64,000 bases of DNA from an uncultured Pseudoflavonifractor sp. (lineage in GTDB: Bacteria; Bacillota; Clostridia; Oscillospirales; Oscillospiraceae). Shown here one piece after another: positions 35,564 to 44,609 of the stretch. Below the pieces are notes generated by a model. The model had not been told where the DNA came from and searched no databases. It worked only from the letters and a program-made list of their open reading frames with translations. Both the position numbers and the translations under genes were made by a program. The DNA lies in NCBI RefSeq assembly GCF_944387275.1, contig NZ_CALXEG010000002.1, positions 62,001 to 126,000 on the forward strand. The letters are read 5' to 3'. Every line of letters starts with the position of its first letter. The stretch's first letter is position 1.

Positions 35564-36931
35564 ATGCAGCAAGACCTGACCCGGGGGAGAGTCACCCGAT
35601 CCATGCTGCTCTTTGCCCTGCCCATGATCCTGGGCAACCTGCTCCAGCAGCTCTATAACGTGGCCGACACCCTGATCGTGGGCCGCTGCCTGGGACCGGA
35701 CGCCCTGGCGGCGGTGGGCTCCTCCTACTCCTTGATGACCTTTCTTACCTCCATCCTGTTGGGGCTGTGTATGGGCAGCGGGGTATACTTCTCCATGCTC
35801 TTTGGCAGTCGGGAGGAGGAGAAGCTGCGGGAGAGCATTTTTGTGTCCTTTGTGGTCATCGCCATTGCCGCTGCCCTGCTCAACGGGGTGGTCATGGCGC
35901 TGACAGACCCCATCCTCCGGGCGCTGCAGATTCAGGTCCAGGTGTACGACATGACCCGGGCCTATGTGCGGGTGGTCTTTCTGGGCATTCCCTTTACCTT
36001 CCTCTATAATTACTTTGCGTCTCTCCTCCGTGCCATCGGCAACTCGGTGGTGCCCCTGGTGTTTCTGGGGGTGAGCGCGGTGCTGAACATCGGGCTGGAC
36101 CTGGTGTTCGTGCTGGTGCTGAAACGGGGAGTGGCCGGCGCGGCAGAGGCCACGGTCATCTCCCAGGCGGTCTCGGCGGCCTGCATCGCCCTGTACGCCT
36201 TCTGCAAGGCGCCTCAGCTCCGCCCGCGCCGGTCCGAGATACGGCTGCGGCGGGAGACCGTGGGCAAGATCTTTTCCTACTCCTTCCTCACCTGCGTGCA
36301 GCAGTCGGTGATGAACTTCGGCATCCTGATGATCCAGGGCCTGGTCAACAGCTTCGGCGTGGACGTGATGGCCGCCTTTGCCGCCGCGGTGAAGATCGAC
36401 TCCTTCGCCTACATGCCGGTCCAGGACTTCGGCAACGCCTTCTCCACCTTCATCGCCCAGAACTACGGCGCGGGCAGAGTGGACCGCATTCGGGCGGGTA
36501 TCCGCTCCGCCGTAGCCACCGCCCTGGCCTTCTGTGTGGTCATCTCGGTGCTGGTGTTCGCCTTTGCCGGGCCCCTGATGACCATCTTCGTGGCGCCGGA
36601 GGAGACCGGTATCATCGCCATCGGCGTGGAGTACCTGCGCATCGAGGGGGCCTGCTACTGCGGTATCGGCTGCCTCTTTCTGCTCTACGGCCTCTACCGG
36701 GCCCTGGGCCGTCCCGGCATGTCGGTGGTGCTCACCGTGATCTCCCTGGGTACACGGGTGGCCCTGGCCTATCTGCTGGCCCCCATTCCCGCCATCGGTC
36801 TGCCCGGTATCTGGTGGGCCATTCCCATTGGCTGGGTGCTGGCCGACGCCGTGGGCCTGGGCTTCTACCGGCTGAGAGAACGAAAACAGCTGGAACAGCT
36901 GAAAACACAGCAAAAGACCGTCCCCGTGTGA
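35564..36931 (+). CDS. MATE-family multidrug/cation antiporter
   Basis: 455 residues, twelve membrane spans. The start RGRVTRSMLLFALPMILGN and the VADTLIVGRCLG motif (about 40-52) are typical of the DinF/NorM-like MATE group, and the two halves are internally similar. The family exports cationic drugs or metabolites in exchange for Na+ or H+. ATG 35564 is chosen, with GGGGAGA before it; the longer frame upstream runs into the preceding terminator. The last codons form the left arm of its own terminator. Confidence 0.92.
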   Translation: MQQDLTRGRVTRSMLLFALPMILGNLLQQLYNVADTLIVGRCLGPDALAAVGSSYSLMTFLTSILLGLCMGSGVYFSMLFGSREEEKLRESIFVSFVVIAIAAALLNGVVMALTDPILRALQIQVQVYDMTRAYVRVVFLGIPFTFLYNYFASLLRAIGNSVVPLVFLGVSAVLNIGLDLVFVLVLKRGVAGAAEATVISQAVSAACIALYAFCKAPQLRPRRSEIRLRRETVGKIFSYSFLTCVQQSVMNFGILMIQGLVNSFGVDVMAAFAAAVKIDSFAYMPVQDFGNAFSTFIAQNYGAGRVDRIRAGIRSAVATALAFCVVISVLVFAFAGPLMTIFVAPEETGIIAIGVEYLRIEGACYCGIGCLFLLYGLYRALGRPGMSVVLTVISLGTRVALAYLLAPIPAIGLPGIWWAIPIGWVLADAVGLGFYRLRERKQLEQLKTQQKTVPV

Positions 36932-36946
36932 GGGGACGGTCTTTTG
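36912..36946 (+). terminator. Terminator overlapping the MATE stop codon
   Basis: AAAAGACCGTCCCC (36912-36925) pairs with GGGGACGGTCTTTT (36932-36945); the stop codon lies in the loop. Confidence 0.93.
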
Positions 36947-36975
36947 CTGTAAATGGAGCACAGTCCATTCCAATG

Positions 36976-37071
36976 TGGCGGGGGCAGGTGAGGATCGAAC
37001 TCACCGGGGCGGGACCGCCGCCCCCAACGGTTTTGAAGACCGCGGGGCTCACCAGATACCCTTCTGCCCCC
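36976..37071 (-). tRNA. selC: tRNA-Sec (anticodon TCA)
   Basis: About 93 bases plus an encoded CCA. The 8-base acceptor stem GGGGGCAG pairs with CTGCCCCC, discriminator G. The anticodon loop is CTTCAAA with TCA (minus strand, 37034-37036). A long variable arm (GGGGGCGGCGGTCCCGCCCC) and a T-arm with TTCGATC complete the 8+5 bacterial tRNA-Sec form. It lies 25 bases downstream of selB on the same strand, so it is probably co-transcribed with selA-selB. Confidence 0.96.
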
Positions 37072-37096
37072 ATCGGGCTGTCAAAACCTAATTATA

Positions 37097-38986
37097 TCAC
37101 AGATTTTCCCGCCGGAGAACCCTGTAATTTCCCTCCCGGCGGGTAAGCCCCTCCGAATCCCAGTGCTCCAGCAGCAGCAGGGCGTATTTCCGGCTGACGC
37201 CCAGCCTGTCCCGGAACCGGGCCAGGGTGAGGGCGGGGGAGTCCTGAAACAGATCCAGCAGCAGAGCACGGGCGCGCTCCAGGGGGCGGCGGTGGATGCG
37301 GCAGCCCTCCCCCAGAGGCACCAGGATGCCCTGCCGGGTCATGGCGGTCATTACCTGGCGGCAGGCGGAGGCGTCAGGGCCGAAGGCGGCCTCCACGGCG
37401 GCGTCCTCCGGGGCCTCCAGCCCGGCCCTGCGGTACAGGACCTCCAGCCGGTCCCGGACTTTGGCCAGCTCCGGGGTGTATCTGGGGCGGAACCCGGGGC
37501 GAAATACCAGGCCGTTCCGCCGCCGGAGCACGCCCTGTCCCTCCAGCGCGGCCGCCAGGGCTTCAGACGGGGCGCCGCCGTCAGGCAGCAGTCGGGCGCA
37601 CAGAAGCTGCTCCACCATGCCGGGCTCCAGGGGCCGGGCGGCATGCCAGCCGTCCAGAAGAGCCGCAGCCCGGCCGGCCAGGGCCTCCAGGGCCTGGGCA
37701 GACAGCCAGGCCGTGCCCAGGGGGATGGCCTTCTCTTCCCGGGCCAGGGCCTCCAGGGCTGCCAGCCCCTCCGCCTGAGACAGCCCGGCAGCCATGGCCA
37801 GGGCCTCCGGGGCGCTGGGGACAGCCTGTCCAGCCAGCGCCGCCGCCATACGGCGGAGCGGGTCGGGAGAGGCCAGGGCGGCCAGCCGATCCGCCAGGCC
37901 TGGGTCCTTTTTTTTGTGGTGAGGGGACAGGTCCAGCAGCACGCCGCCGCCTATTGTGGCCACCGGGGAGAAAAAGCGGACCACAAAGCGGTCCCCCACC
38001 CGGGCGGCCATGGGGGCGGACAGCCGGAGCTGGGCAAAGCAGGTCTGACCGGGCAGCAGCTCGGTCCGGTCGAAGAACACGCACCGGCAGAGCAAGGCGG
38101 CGGCGCCGTGGTGGAGGTGGAGCTGGGCGCCGTGTTTGACGGAGAAGGGGGCGTCGGCCAGCAGGGTCAGCGTTACGTCCGCCCGGTCGGTGAGGGCCAT
38201 GGAGCCGGGGGCGGCCAGGGTGTCCCCCTTGCGGATGGAATCCGTCTCGCCGGAGAGCAGCAGGGCGGCCCGGCTCCCGGCCTCCAGCCGTTCCGCCTCC
38301 GCACCGTGGCGCTGGAGCCCCCGCACCCGCACCGTCCCATGTCCGGGGTACAGCGCTAATGTGTCGCCGGCGGCCACCTGCCCGGCGGCCACAGTGCCCG
38401 CCGCCACGGTCCCCCGGCCCTGGAGAGAGAAGAGCCGGTCCACCTCCAGCCGGAAGGGCAGGTCTGTCCGCCGCCTGCGGGGGGAGAGGGAGGCCACAGC
38501 CGCCCGCAGCTCGTCCAGTCCCAGCCCGGTCCTGGACGACACAGGGACGACGGGGGCGCCCTCCAGAAAGGTGCCCGCCGTCAGGGCGGCGACAGCCGCT
38601 TTCACCTGGGTCAGGCGGCTTTCATCCGCCAGATCCGCTTTGGTGACGGCCACCACACCCGCCTCCATGCCCAGCAGGGCGCACAGGGCCAGGTGCTCCC
38701 TGGTCTGGGGCATGACGCCCTCAACGGCGGCCACGGTGAGGAGCACCCCGTCCGCCCCCGCCGCCCCGGAGAGCATGTTGCGGATAAATTTCTCATGGCC
38801 GGGCACGTCCACCAGGTCGGCCTCACCGCCGCCAGGCAGGGAAAGGACGGCAAAGCCCGGCTCAATGGTCAGGCCGCGCCGCTTCTCCTCGGCCAGGGTG
38901 TCGGTGTCCGTACCGGTGAGGGCCTTGACCAGGGCGGTCTTTCCGTGGTCCACGTGGCCCGCCACGGCCAGAATCAGGTGATTCAC
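37097..38986 (-). CDS. selB: Selenocysteine-specific elongation factor SelB
   Basis: 629 residues, GTG start overlapping the selA stop (GTGA). The N-terminal GTPase has AVAGHVDHGKTALVKALTG (G1), the Thr of the switch in RRGLTIEPGFAVL, DVPGHEKFIRNM (G3) and VTKADL (G4). EF-Tu-like domains 2-3 follow, then the C-terminal winged-helix domains (about 390-629) that bind the SECIS stem-loop in mRNA. SelB brings Sec-tRNA to UGA codons on the ribosome. The adjoining selA and tRNA-Sec genes make the assignment firm. Confidence 0.97.
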   Translation of the reverse strand: MNHLILAVAGHVDHGKTALVKALTGTDTDTLAEEKRRGLTIEPGFAVLSLPGGGEADLVDVPGHEKFIRNMLSGAAGADGVLLTVAAVEGVMPQTREHLALCALLGMEAGVVAVTKADLADESRLTQVKAAVAALTAGTFLEGAPVVPVSSRTGLGLDELRAAVASLSPRRRRTDLPFRLEVDRLFSLQGRGTVAAGTVAAGQVAAGDTLALYPGHGTVRVRGLQRHGAEAERLEAGSRAALLLSGETDSIRKGDTLAAPGSMALTDRADVTLTLLADAPFSVKHGAQLHLHHGAAALLCRCVFFDRTELLPGQTCFAQLRLSAPMAARVGDRFVVRFFSPVATIGGGVLLDLSPHHKKKDPGLADRLAALASPDPLRRMAAALAGQAVPSAPEALAMAAGLSQAEGLAALEALAREEKAIPLGTAWLSAQALEALAGRAAALLDGWHAARPLEPGMVEQLLCARLLPDGGAPSEALAAALEGQGVLRRRNGLVFRPGFRPRYTPELAKVRDRLEVLYRRAGLEAPEDAAVEAAFGPDASACRQVMTAMTRQGILVPLGEGCRIHRRPLERARALLLDLFQDSPALTLARFRDRLGVSRKYALLLLEHWDSEGLTRREGNYRVLRRENL

Positions 38987-40380
38987 CGGTGTGTCCCCCT
39001 TACCGCCTCCGCCGCCCGGAGGATCTCAGCCGCATCTTCCTCTGTCAGGGTGCGCACGTCCAGCAGAAGGGCGCCGCGGTGGATGCGGCAGAGGATGGGC
39101 ACCGCATGGCGGCGGAAATGGGCCTCCAGCCCCTCGGGCACGCCGGGTCCGGCGGTGACGGCGGCGCAGAAGCCGGGCAATTCCTCGTTGGGCATGGAGC
39201 CGCCCCCCACCTGTCCGGCGCAGGGAAGGACGGACACGGTGTACGCCGTCCCCAGGGCGCGCCCCAGCCCGGCGGCCAGCTCCTCCGCCCGTCGGTGGAG
39301 GTCGTCCGGCGGGGCGTTGAGCATGGACAGCACGGGCAGGGCCTCACGGGCCCCCTCCGGGTCTCGGAGCAGGAGCAGGGTGGCCTCCAGGGCGGCCAGG
39401 GACAGCTTGTCGATGCGCACCACCCGGGCCAGGGGGTGGCGCTTCATGGCGTCGATGTACTGCTTTTTCCCCAGCACGATGCCCGCCTGAGGGCCGCCCA
39501 GCAGCTTGTCCCCGGAGAAGCACACCACATCCGCCCCGTCGGCCAGAGCCGCCGCCGCGCTGGGGGCGGCGGGGAGGGCGGGAAGACTCTGGGAAGAGAG
39601 AACACAGCTGCCCAGGTCGCACAGCAGGGGCACGCTGTGGGCCGCCGCCAGTCCGGCGAGCTGGGACAGGGGGGTGTCCTCGGTGAAGCCCACGATCTGG
39701 TAATTGCTGGTGTGGACCTTCAGCAGGGCCTGGGCCTCCTGGGAGAGCAGGACCCGCTCATAGTCGGACGAGCGGGTCTTGTTGGTGGTGCCCACCTCCC
39801 GGAGGAGCGCGCCGCTGGCCGCCATGATCTCGGGCACCCGGAAGGCGCCGCCGATCTCCACCAGCTCCCCACGGGACACGGCCACCCCCTTGCCTGCCGC
39901 CAGGGCGGAGAGCATGAGAAACACGGCGGCGGCGTTGTTGTTCACCGCCATGGCCGCCTCCGCCCCGGTAAGGGAGCAGAGGAGGGATTCCACATGGCTG
40001 TGGCGGCTGCCCCGGCAGGCGTTGTCCAGGTCGTACTCCAGGTTGGAGTAGCCCTCTGCCGCCTCCCGGACCGCCTCCGCCGCCCGGTGGGCCAGGGGCG
40101 CCCGGCCCAGGTTGGTGTGGAGCACCACGCCGGTGGCGTTGATGACCTTCCGCAGGCCCGGGCGGCACAGGGCCCCGGCCGCCGCGGCGATCTCTCCGGC
40201 CAGAACGTCCACAGGCGGTACGGCGGCCCCGTTCACAACAGACCGCCGGACCTCCTCCAGTCTGCCCCGGGCGGCCTGGCGGATGAGGGCGTAGGGCAGG
40301 ACCTTCCGGGCGGCGAGCAGGGTGGGGTGGGACAGCAGAACGTCCATTTTGGGCAGGGCGCGGAGCGGATTTTCACACAT
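38983..40380 (-). CDS. selA: L-seryl-tRNA(Sec) selenium transferase SelA
   Basis: 465 residues. The PLP enzyme core is visible: NNNAAAVFLML region, VVCFSGDKLLGGPQAGIVLG (the Lys binding PLP) and RIDKLSLAALEATLLL. SelA converts Ser-tRNA-Sec to Sec-tRNA-Sec using selenophosphate in a decameric complex. ATG 40380 (MCENPLRALPKMD) is preferred because GGAGG lies 8 bases upstream; a codon ten residues earlier is weaker. It is the first gene of the selA-selB-tRNA-Sec unit. The selenophosphate synthetase gene selD is not in this window. Confidence 0.96.
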   Translation of the reverse strand: MCENPLRALPKMDVLLSHPTLLAARKVLPYALIRQAARGRLEEVRRSVVNGAAVPPVDVLAGEIAAAAGALCRPGLRKVINATGVVLHTNLGRAPLAHRAAEAVREAAEGYSNLEYDLDNACRGSRHSHVESLLCSLTGAEAAMAVNNNAAAVFLMLSALAAGKGVAVSRGELVEIGGAFRVPEIMAASGALLREVGTTNKTRSSDYERVLLSQEAQALLKVHTSNYQIVGFTEDTPLSQLAGLAAAHSVPLLCDLGSCVLSSQSLPALPAAPSAAAALADGADVVCFSGDKLLGGPQAGIVLGKKQYIDAMKRHPLARVVRIDKLSLAALEATLLLLRDPEGAREALPVLSMLNAPPDDLHRRAEELAAGLGRALGTAYTVSVLPCAGQVGGGSMPNEELPGFCAAVTAGPGVPEGLEAHFRRHAVPILCRIHRGALLLDVRTLTEEDAAEILRAAEAVRGTHR

Positions 40381-40433
40381 GGACAGCACCTCCGGGGGAA
40401 ATTTTTGCACAGCGGGTCGGTTCAGCAGCTATC

Positions 40434-40442
40434 ATTATAGCA
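40434..40442 (-). promoter_or_regulatory. Extended -10 promoter of selA
   Basis: Minus strand TGCTATAAT; no good -35 at the right distance. It sits about 55 bases before the selA start. Confidence 0.5.
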
Positions 40443-40697
40443 CAGATGTGTCCCCGATGGGCCAGGATTTGTCCTCATCCAGCAGGGCGAGAGGCGAGGT
40501 GTTCAGGGCGGCGGCCAGCTGTGCTGGCCTTCCAATGTGCCAGAGATGGATTGTTTTCTTGGTAATATCGCCGAGTAACGCTATGGGAGTCCCAAGAAAA
40601 CTGAACAGGATATACAAATAAAAATAGACAAATGGGAGGAAATGCGGTACACTGGATTCAGGATACCCAAAACCCGGGAAAAAAAGGAGGAACACCC
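40443..40697. other. Intergenic region upstream of the stalk-domain protein gene
   Basis: Divergent spacer of about 250 bases (317 counting the selA leader). A hydrophobic minus-strand frame (40435-40695) is open here but overlaps the selA promoter and has no ribosome-binding site. The right end is AT-rich and probably holds the promoter of the next gene. Confidence 0.4.
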
Positions 40698-42458
40698 ATG
40701 AAGAAACTGGCAGTCGTATTGGCAGTGCTTCTGCTCATCTCCTGCGTGCCCGCCTCGGCCGCGGAGACGGCGCTCACCGGAGCGGAGGCCTATGAGCAGT
40801 ACGGGCCCTGGTGCACCTGGACCCAGGAACAGAAGGACGCGGCAACAGCGGAATGGAGCGAGGACTTCTGGTATGAGTACTGGGACGCCTATTTCGTCCA
40901 GAGCGGCGCCGAGGACGAGCAGTACTACGCGGACATGGATGCCTGGAACCAGGCCTTCTACGGCGATGTGTGGGCGGAGGACTGGGAGGCCTATCTTCGG
41001 AGTGTGAAGGAAGCCCTGGGCATGCCCTACCCGGACGGCATCAATGTCTCGGTTAACGGGACCTGGCTGGACCTGGACGGGCTGGAGCCCTGGGCCCTGG
41101 ACGGCCGCACCATGGTGCCGGTGCGTCCCTTCCTGGAGGCCCTGGGTGCCAAGGTGGACTACGCGGACAACGTGGTCACCGCCGTGCTGGCCGACGGGGT
41201 CACCCTAGAGCTGACCGGTGGGAGCACCACCATGACCAGGGTGTCCGGGGATAAGATTGACAAGATCGAGATGGACGTGCCCCTGACCGCAGTGGCCAAC
41301 CGGACCTACATTCCCGCCCGCTTTGCCGGCGAGGCGGTGGGCATGGCCGTGGAGTGGGACGGGGACTATCAGGCGGCCCATTTCACCGATTGGGACAGGA
41401 TTGCGGAGCAGATTGACGAGAAGTTTGCCACCCTCAACACCTTGATGTCCCTGGATCAGGGTGAGCTGGACCCGGAGCAGACCTACCGGGTAACGGGGCT
41501 GGCATCCCAGATTGTGACACTCTACGGCGAGACCGAGGCGGAGAACGACACCTCCACCCAGACCGTGACCCTGAACGGCCTGGTCCGGGGCGGCCAGGTG
41601 GATCTGGATCTGGGGGTGGACATGGATCTGGGCGGCCTGCGCGAGATGGTCGTCGCCGGTATGCCCCAGGAGGAGGCACTGCTGGACCTGCTGTCCGACT
41701 TTGAGATGGAGGTGCGGGGCGACCTGGACCAGGGGACACTCTATATGACCGGAAACAAGCTGGGGGAGCTGCCTGGCAGCACCCTGGCCAGCGGCGAGTG
41801 GGTGGCCCTGGACCCCACCGAAGGCGGGGACACCCAGATGGAGGAGGCTGTCACGATGGGCAGCCTGCTGACCGCCGGAGTAAAGGAGAGCGGCGTCAGC
41901 GGAGACGGAATGCCGCCCTGCGTCAGCGCCCTGGACACGGCGGAGATGCTGGCCCTCATCCTGGGGGATGACTGCTTCACCGTCTCCACCGCAGGCAGCA
42001 CCACCACCTACACCCTGAAGGTGGATACCCTTGGATTGACTGACAAGGTTACTGCCTTGACAGAAGAGAAGGGAACCCCGGAGCTGTACCTGCTGCTGAG
42101 CTACCTGAGCGGCGGCCTGAAGGTGGACTGCAATGGTACCTTCCGGGTGCGGGATAACCAGATGGTGGATATGGAGCTGGATATGACGGTGAAGGTGCCT
42201 GCCCTTGCCGTGAGCAGTACGCCTATGGATATCAGCTTCTCCGCCAGCGGGGACAGCACCAATTTTGAGTGTACTCTGACAGCCAAGGCCGCCTACGGCG
42301 GAAAGCTGGAGATGAAGATGGAGATCCTTGTGGAAGAGACCGGCGACATGCCTGTCACCACGCCTCCTGAGGGCGCGGCGGTCCGCACCGCCGACGCGCT
42401 GGGCACCGGTACAGTGTATCCCGGCGGGCTGGAGAGCCTGGCCGGCATCATCCGATAA
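40698..42458 (+). CDS. Secreted protein with copper-amine-oxidase-like stalk domain
   Basis: 586 residues, start after AAAAGGAGG. Signal peptide MKKLAVVLAVLLLISCVPASAA; the Cys at 16 could also be a weak lipobox. The copper-amine-oxidase-like module lies at about 110-235 (GINVSVNGTWLDLDG, RTMVPVRPFLEALGAKVDY, NRTYIPARFAGEAVGMAVEW). The C-terminal 350 residues are a beta-rich domain with repeated Thr/Asp strands and no recognised family. They resemble lipoprotein-type solute-binding or outer-surface folds only in general form. It is monocistronic with a strong terminator. Confidence 0.8.
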   Translation: MKKLAVVLAVLLLISCVPASAAETALTGAEAYEQYGPWCTWTQEQKDAATAEWSEDFWYEYWDAYFVQSGAEDEQYYADMDAWNQAFYGDVWAEDWEAYLRSVKEALGMPYPDGINVSVNGTWLDLDGLEPWALDGRTMVPVRPFLEALGAKVDYADNVVTAVLADGVTLELTGGSTTMTRVSGDKIDKIEMDVPLTAVANRTYIPARFAGEAVGMAVEWDGDYQAAHFTDWDRIAEQIDEKFATLNTLMSLDQGELDPEQTYRVTGLASQIVTLYGETEAENDTSTQTVTLNGLVRGGQVDLDLGVDMDLGGLREMVVAGMPQEEALLDLLSDFEMEVRGDLDQGTLYMTGNKLGELPGSTLASGEWVALDPTEGGDTQMEEAVTMGSLLTAGVKESGVSGDGMPPCVSALDTAEMLALILGDDCFTVSTAGSTTTYTLKVDTLGLTDKVTALTEEKGTPELYLLLSYLSGGLKVDCNGTFRVRDNQMVDMELDMTVKVPALAVSSTPMDISFSASGDSTNFECTLTAKAAYGGKLEMKMEILVEETGDMPVTTPPEGAAVRTADALGTGTVYPGGLESLAGIIR

Positions 42459-42461
42459 CGC

Positions 42462-42500
42462 AAAAAATCCACCTTTCCGCCGGGGAAGGTGGATTTTTTA
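42462..42500. terminator. Terminator between stalk-domain gene and PAP2 gene
   Basis: AAAAAATCCACCTTTCC (42462-42478) pairs with 42483-42499, A/T tracts on both sides, so it can serve both convergent genes. Confidence 0.92.
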
Positions 42501-42505
42501 TGGAT

Positions 42506-42994
42506 TTAGGGGATCAGCCAGAAGCCAACCGCGCCGCAGGCCGCGCCCATGACGGCGCCGGCCAGCACGTCCCGGGGGAAGTGGACGCCGCCGATGACCC
42601 GGATGAGGGCGATGAGCACCCCGATAGCCAGGAATACCCCGCCCAGGGGCGGGCACACCCACCAGAAGGCCATGTCGATGACAAAGACCGAGAACACGTG
42701 GCGGCTGGGGAAGGAGTTGCCCTTGGTGTCCTTGGGGATGAGGGGGGTGATGTCCAGCACCTCGTAGGGCCTGGGGGCGTTGCACCACTTGCGGAAAAAG
42801 CTGAGGGCTATAAAGGACACCCCCGGCGTGATGACCGCCCGCAGCAGCCGGTGGTCCCGGGTGAGGAGCAGGAACAGGAGCAGGGCGGGGTAGGCGATGT
42901 AGACCGACAGGGTCAGCACCTTGTTCACCGCCCGGACGGCTCCGGCGTAGGGGCGGAAGGGGGCGGACAGGCGGGCGTAGAGAGAAGCTGTCAT
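42506..42994 (-). CDS. PAP2-family membrane phosphatase
   Basis: 162 residues with about five membrane spans. The three PAP2 signature motifs are present: KWCNAPRP, NSFPSRHVF and RVIGGVHFPRDVLAG (catalytic His residues in the last two). Small PAP2 enzymes of this kind dephosphorylate lipid phosphates such as undecaprenyl pyrophosphate or phosphatidate at the membrane; the substrate is undetermined. ATG 42994 follows AGGAGG. It lies 79 bases downstream of the next minus-strand gene and may share its transcript. Confidence 0.9.
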   Translation of the reverse strand: MTASLYARLSAPFRPYAGAVRAVNKVLTLSVYIAYPALLLFLLLTRDHRLLRAVITPGVSFIALSFFRKWCNAPRPYEVLDITPLIPKDTKGNSFPSRHVFSVFVIDMAFWWVCPPLGGVFLAIGVLIALIRVIGGVHFPRDVLAGAVMGAACGAVGFWLIP

Positions 42995-43073
42995 GGGAAC
43001 CTCCTGAGGGAATGGATGGATACAAAACCGCACCCGCCCGTCGGGCGGGTGCGGCAGATGGTGCGGGCTGATA

Positions 43074-43490
43074 TCAGGGCAGGTCGGCGTCAATGAGGAT
43101 ATTGTCCGTGCCGTGCTCCTCAAACTCGGCCATATAGCCGTCGATGCGGCGGTTGAGCTCATCATAGTTGGTCTCGTCGATGGGGGGATCGTCCATGTCC
43201 CGGCGGGCCAGATCCTCGGCGAGAATCTCGAAAAACACGTTGTTTTCGTACTCCATAATGGCCTCGTGTATGCCGCCGTCCACAAAGGCCCGGGAGGGCA
43301 CCACCTCGCCCTGCCACAGCTCGGCCAGACTGGGCATCCCCTCCTCCGCCGCCTTGGAGAAGAGCAGGCTCTCCACCTCGTCGTAGTCGGCGAAGCGGTC
43401 GTCGCCCCGGGTGGAATTGAGGATCCAGTTCCCGATATAGACCATGTCAAGCAGCCGGCGGTACTGCTTCTTTGTCAGTTCCAGCTTCAT
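43074..43490 (-). CDS. Hypothetical acidic cytosolic protein
   Basis: 138 residues starting MKLELTKKQYRRLLDMVYIGNW behind GAGGAGG, strongly acidic towards the C-terminus (IDGYMAEFEEHGTDNILIDADLP). It is helical, without membrane spans or cysteine motifs. It is not assigned to a family with known function, although similar short proteins are common in clostridia. The gene is divergent from murI and upstream of the PAP2 gene on the same strand. Confidence 0.75.
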   Translation of the reverse strand: MKLELTKKQYRRLLDMVYIGNWILNSTRGDDRFADYDEVESLLFSKAAEEGMPSLAELWQGEVVPSRAFVDGGIHEAIMEYENNVFFEILAEDLARRDMDDPPIDETNYDELNRRIDGYMAEFEEHGTDNILIDADLP

Positions 43491-43618
43491 GCGCGAAACC
43501 TCCTCGCTGTCGTGACATTGCGGAGCATGGGGCTGAGCTGCTCCGCTTGCACATATTATATTAACAAGATAGGGAAAAGTCAAACCCGGCGAAAGGAGAA
43601 ATCCGGTGAAATTTCCCC

Positions 43619-43647
43619 TTGTGTTCCGCCGGAGTTTCGCATATAGT
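43619..43647 (+). promoter_or_regulatory. Promoter of murI
   Basis: TTGTGT (43619-43624), 17 bases, TATAGT (43642-43647). The leader contains a GGCGGA/TTCCGCC hairpin (about 43663-43680) that resembles part of inserts A and B. Confidence 0.65.
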
Positions 43648-43709
43648 ATAGAGGAAGCGGCAGGCGGAGGAATTCCGCCCCGCAATTGTTTTGTCTGGAG
43701 GTTGTTGCT

Positions 43710-44525
43710 GTGGACCGTCGGCCAATCGGCGTGTTTGACTCGGGCATGGGCGGCCTGACCGCTGTCCGGGAGCTGATCCATCTGATGCCGGAAGAGGACA
43801 TCGTCTACTTCGGCGACACCGGCCGGGTGCCCTACGGCAGCCGCTCCCGGGACACCATCATCAAGTACGCCCGGCAGGACGTGGCCTTTCTCAACACCTT
43901 TGATCTGAAGGCCATTGTCATCGCCTGCGGCACCGTGTCCACCACGGCGCTGGAGGTGCTGGAGCAGGAGAACCCCATCCCGGTGCTGGGCGTGGTGCGG
44001 CCCGCTGTGGCGGAGGCCGCCGCCGCCACCCGCAGCGGGAAGATCGGCCTCATCGGCACCCAGGCCACCATCCGCACCGGGGCCTATGAGCGGTACATCG
44101 CCAAGCTGCTGCCCGACGCCCAGGTCACCGCCCGGGCCTGCCCCCTCTTTGTGCCCCTGGTGGAGAACGGCCGCTTCCGCCCCGGGGACAGGGTCACCGA
44201 GATGGTGGCCGAGGAGTACCTCACCCCCCTGAAGGAGGCCGGGGTGGACACCCTGGTGCTGGGCTGCACCCACTACCCCCTCCTGTCCCAGGTCATCGGC
44301 AACTTCATGGGCCCGGACGTGACGCTCATCAACACCGGCGCGGCCTGCGCCCGGCAGGTATCGGCCATGCTGAAGAAGCGGGACGGCCTCAACAGTCCCG
44401 ACCACGTGGGCACCCGCCGCTACTTCGCCAGCGACAGCGCCGCCGACTTCGCCTCTCTGGCCTCCATCTTCCTGGGCCGGGACATCACCGGCGCGGTGGA
44501 GCAGGTGGATATTACAAAATATTGA
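43710..44525 (+). CDS. murI: Glutamate racemase
   Basis: 271 residues with a GTG start 8 bases after GGAGG. The two catalytic Cys regions are visible: IGVFDSGMGGLTAVREL at the N-terminus, VIACGTVSTTALE (Cys near 72) and VLGCTHYPLLSQVI (Cys near 183). MurI interconverts L- and D-glutamate, supplying D-Glu for peptidoglycan. It has its own promoter, divergent from the hypothetical gene at 43490. Confidence 0.95.
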   Translation: MDRRPIGVFDSGMGGLTAVRELIHLMPEEDIVYFGDTGRVPYGSRSRDTIIKYARQDVAFLNTFDLKAIVIACGTVSTTALEVLEQENPIPVLGVVRPAVAEAAAATRSGKIGLIGTQATIRTGAYERYIAKLLPDAQVTARACPLFVPLVENGRFRPGDRVTEMVAEEYLTPLKEAGVDTLVLGCTHYPLLSQVIGNFMGPDVTLINTGAACARQVSAMLKKRDGLNSPDHVGTRRYFASDSAADFASLASIFLGRDITGAVEQVDITKY

Positions 44526-44545
44526 GGAGAAACGGGCACCGGTCC

Positions 44546-44574
44546 TTTACTTTTCCCTCAATTTGGGATATAAT
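44546..44574 (+). promoter_or_regulatory. Promoter of the DUF1934-argS unit
   Basis: TTTACT (44546-44551), 17 bases, TATAAT (44569-44574). Confidence 0.75.
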
Positions 44575-44609
44575 ACCTTGCATTTTGGTTCACATCAGAG
44601 GTCGAGAGA

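Noticed and set aside
40435-40695. Hydrophobic 86-codon minus-strand frame upstream of selA
   Set aside because: It overlaps the selA -10 box and lacks a ribosome-binding site; no family resemblance was recognised.
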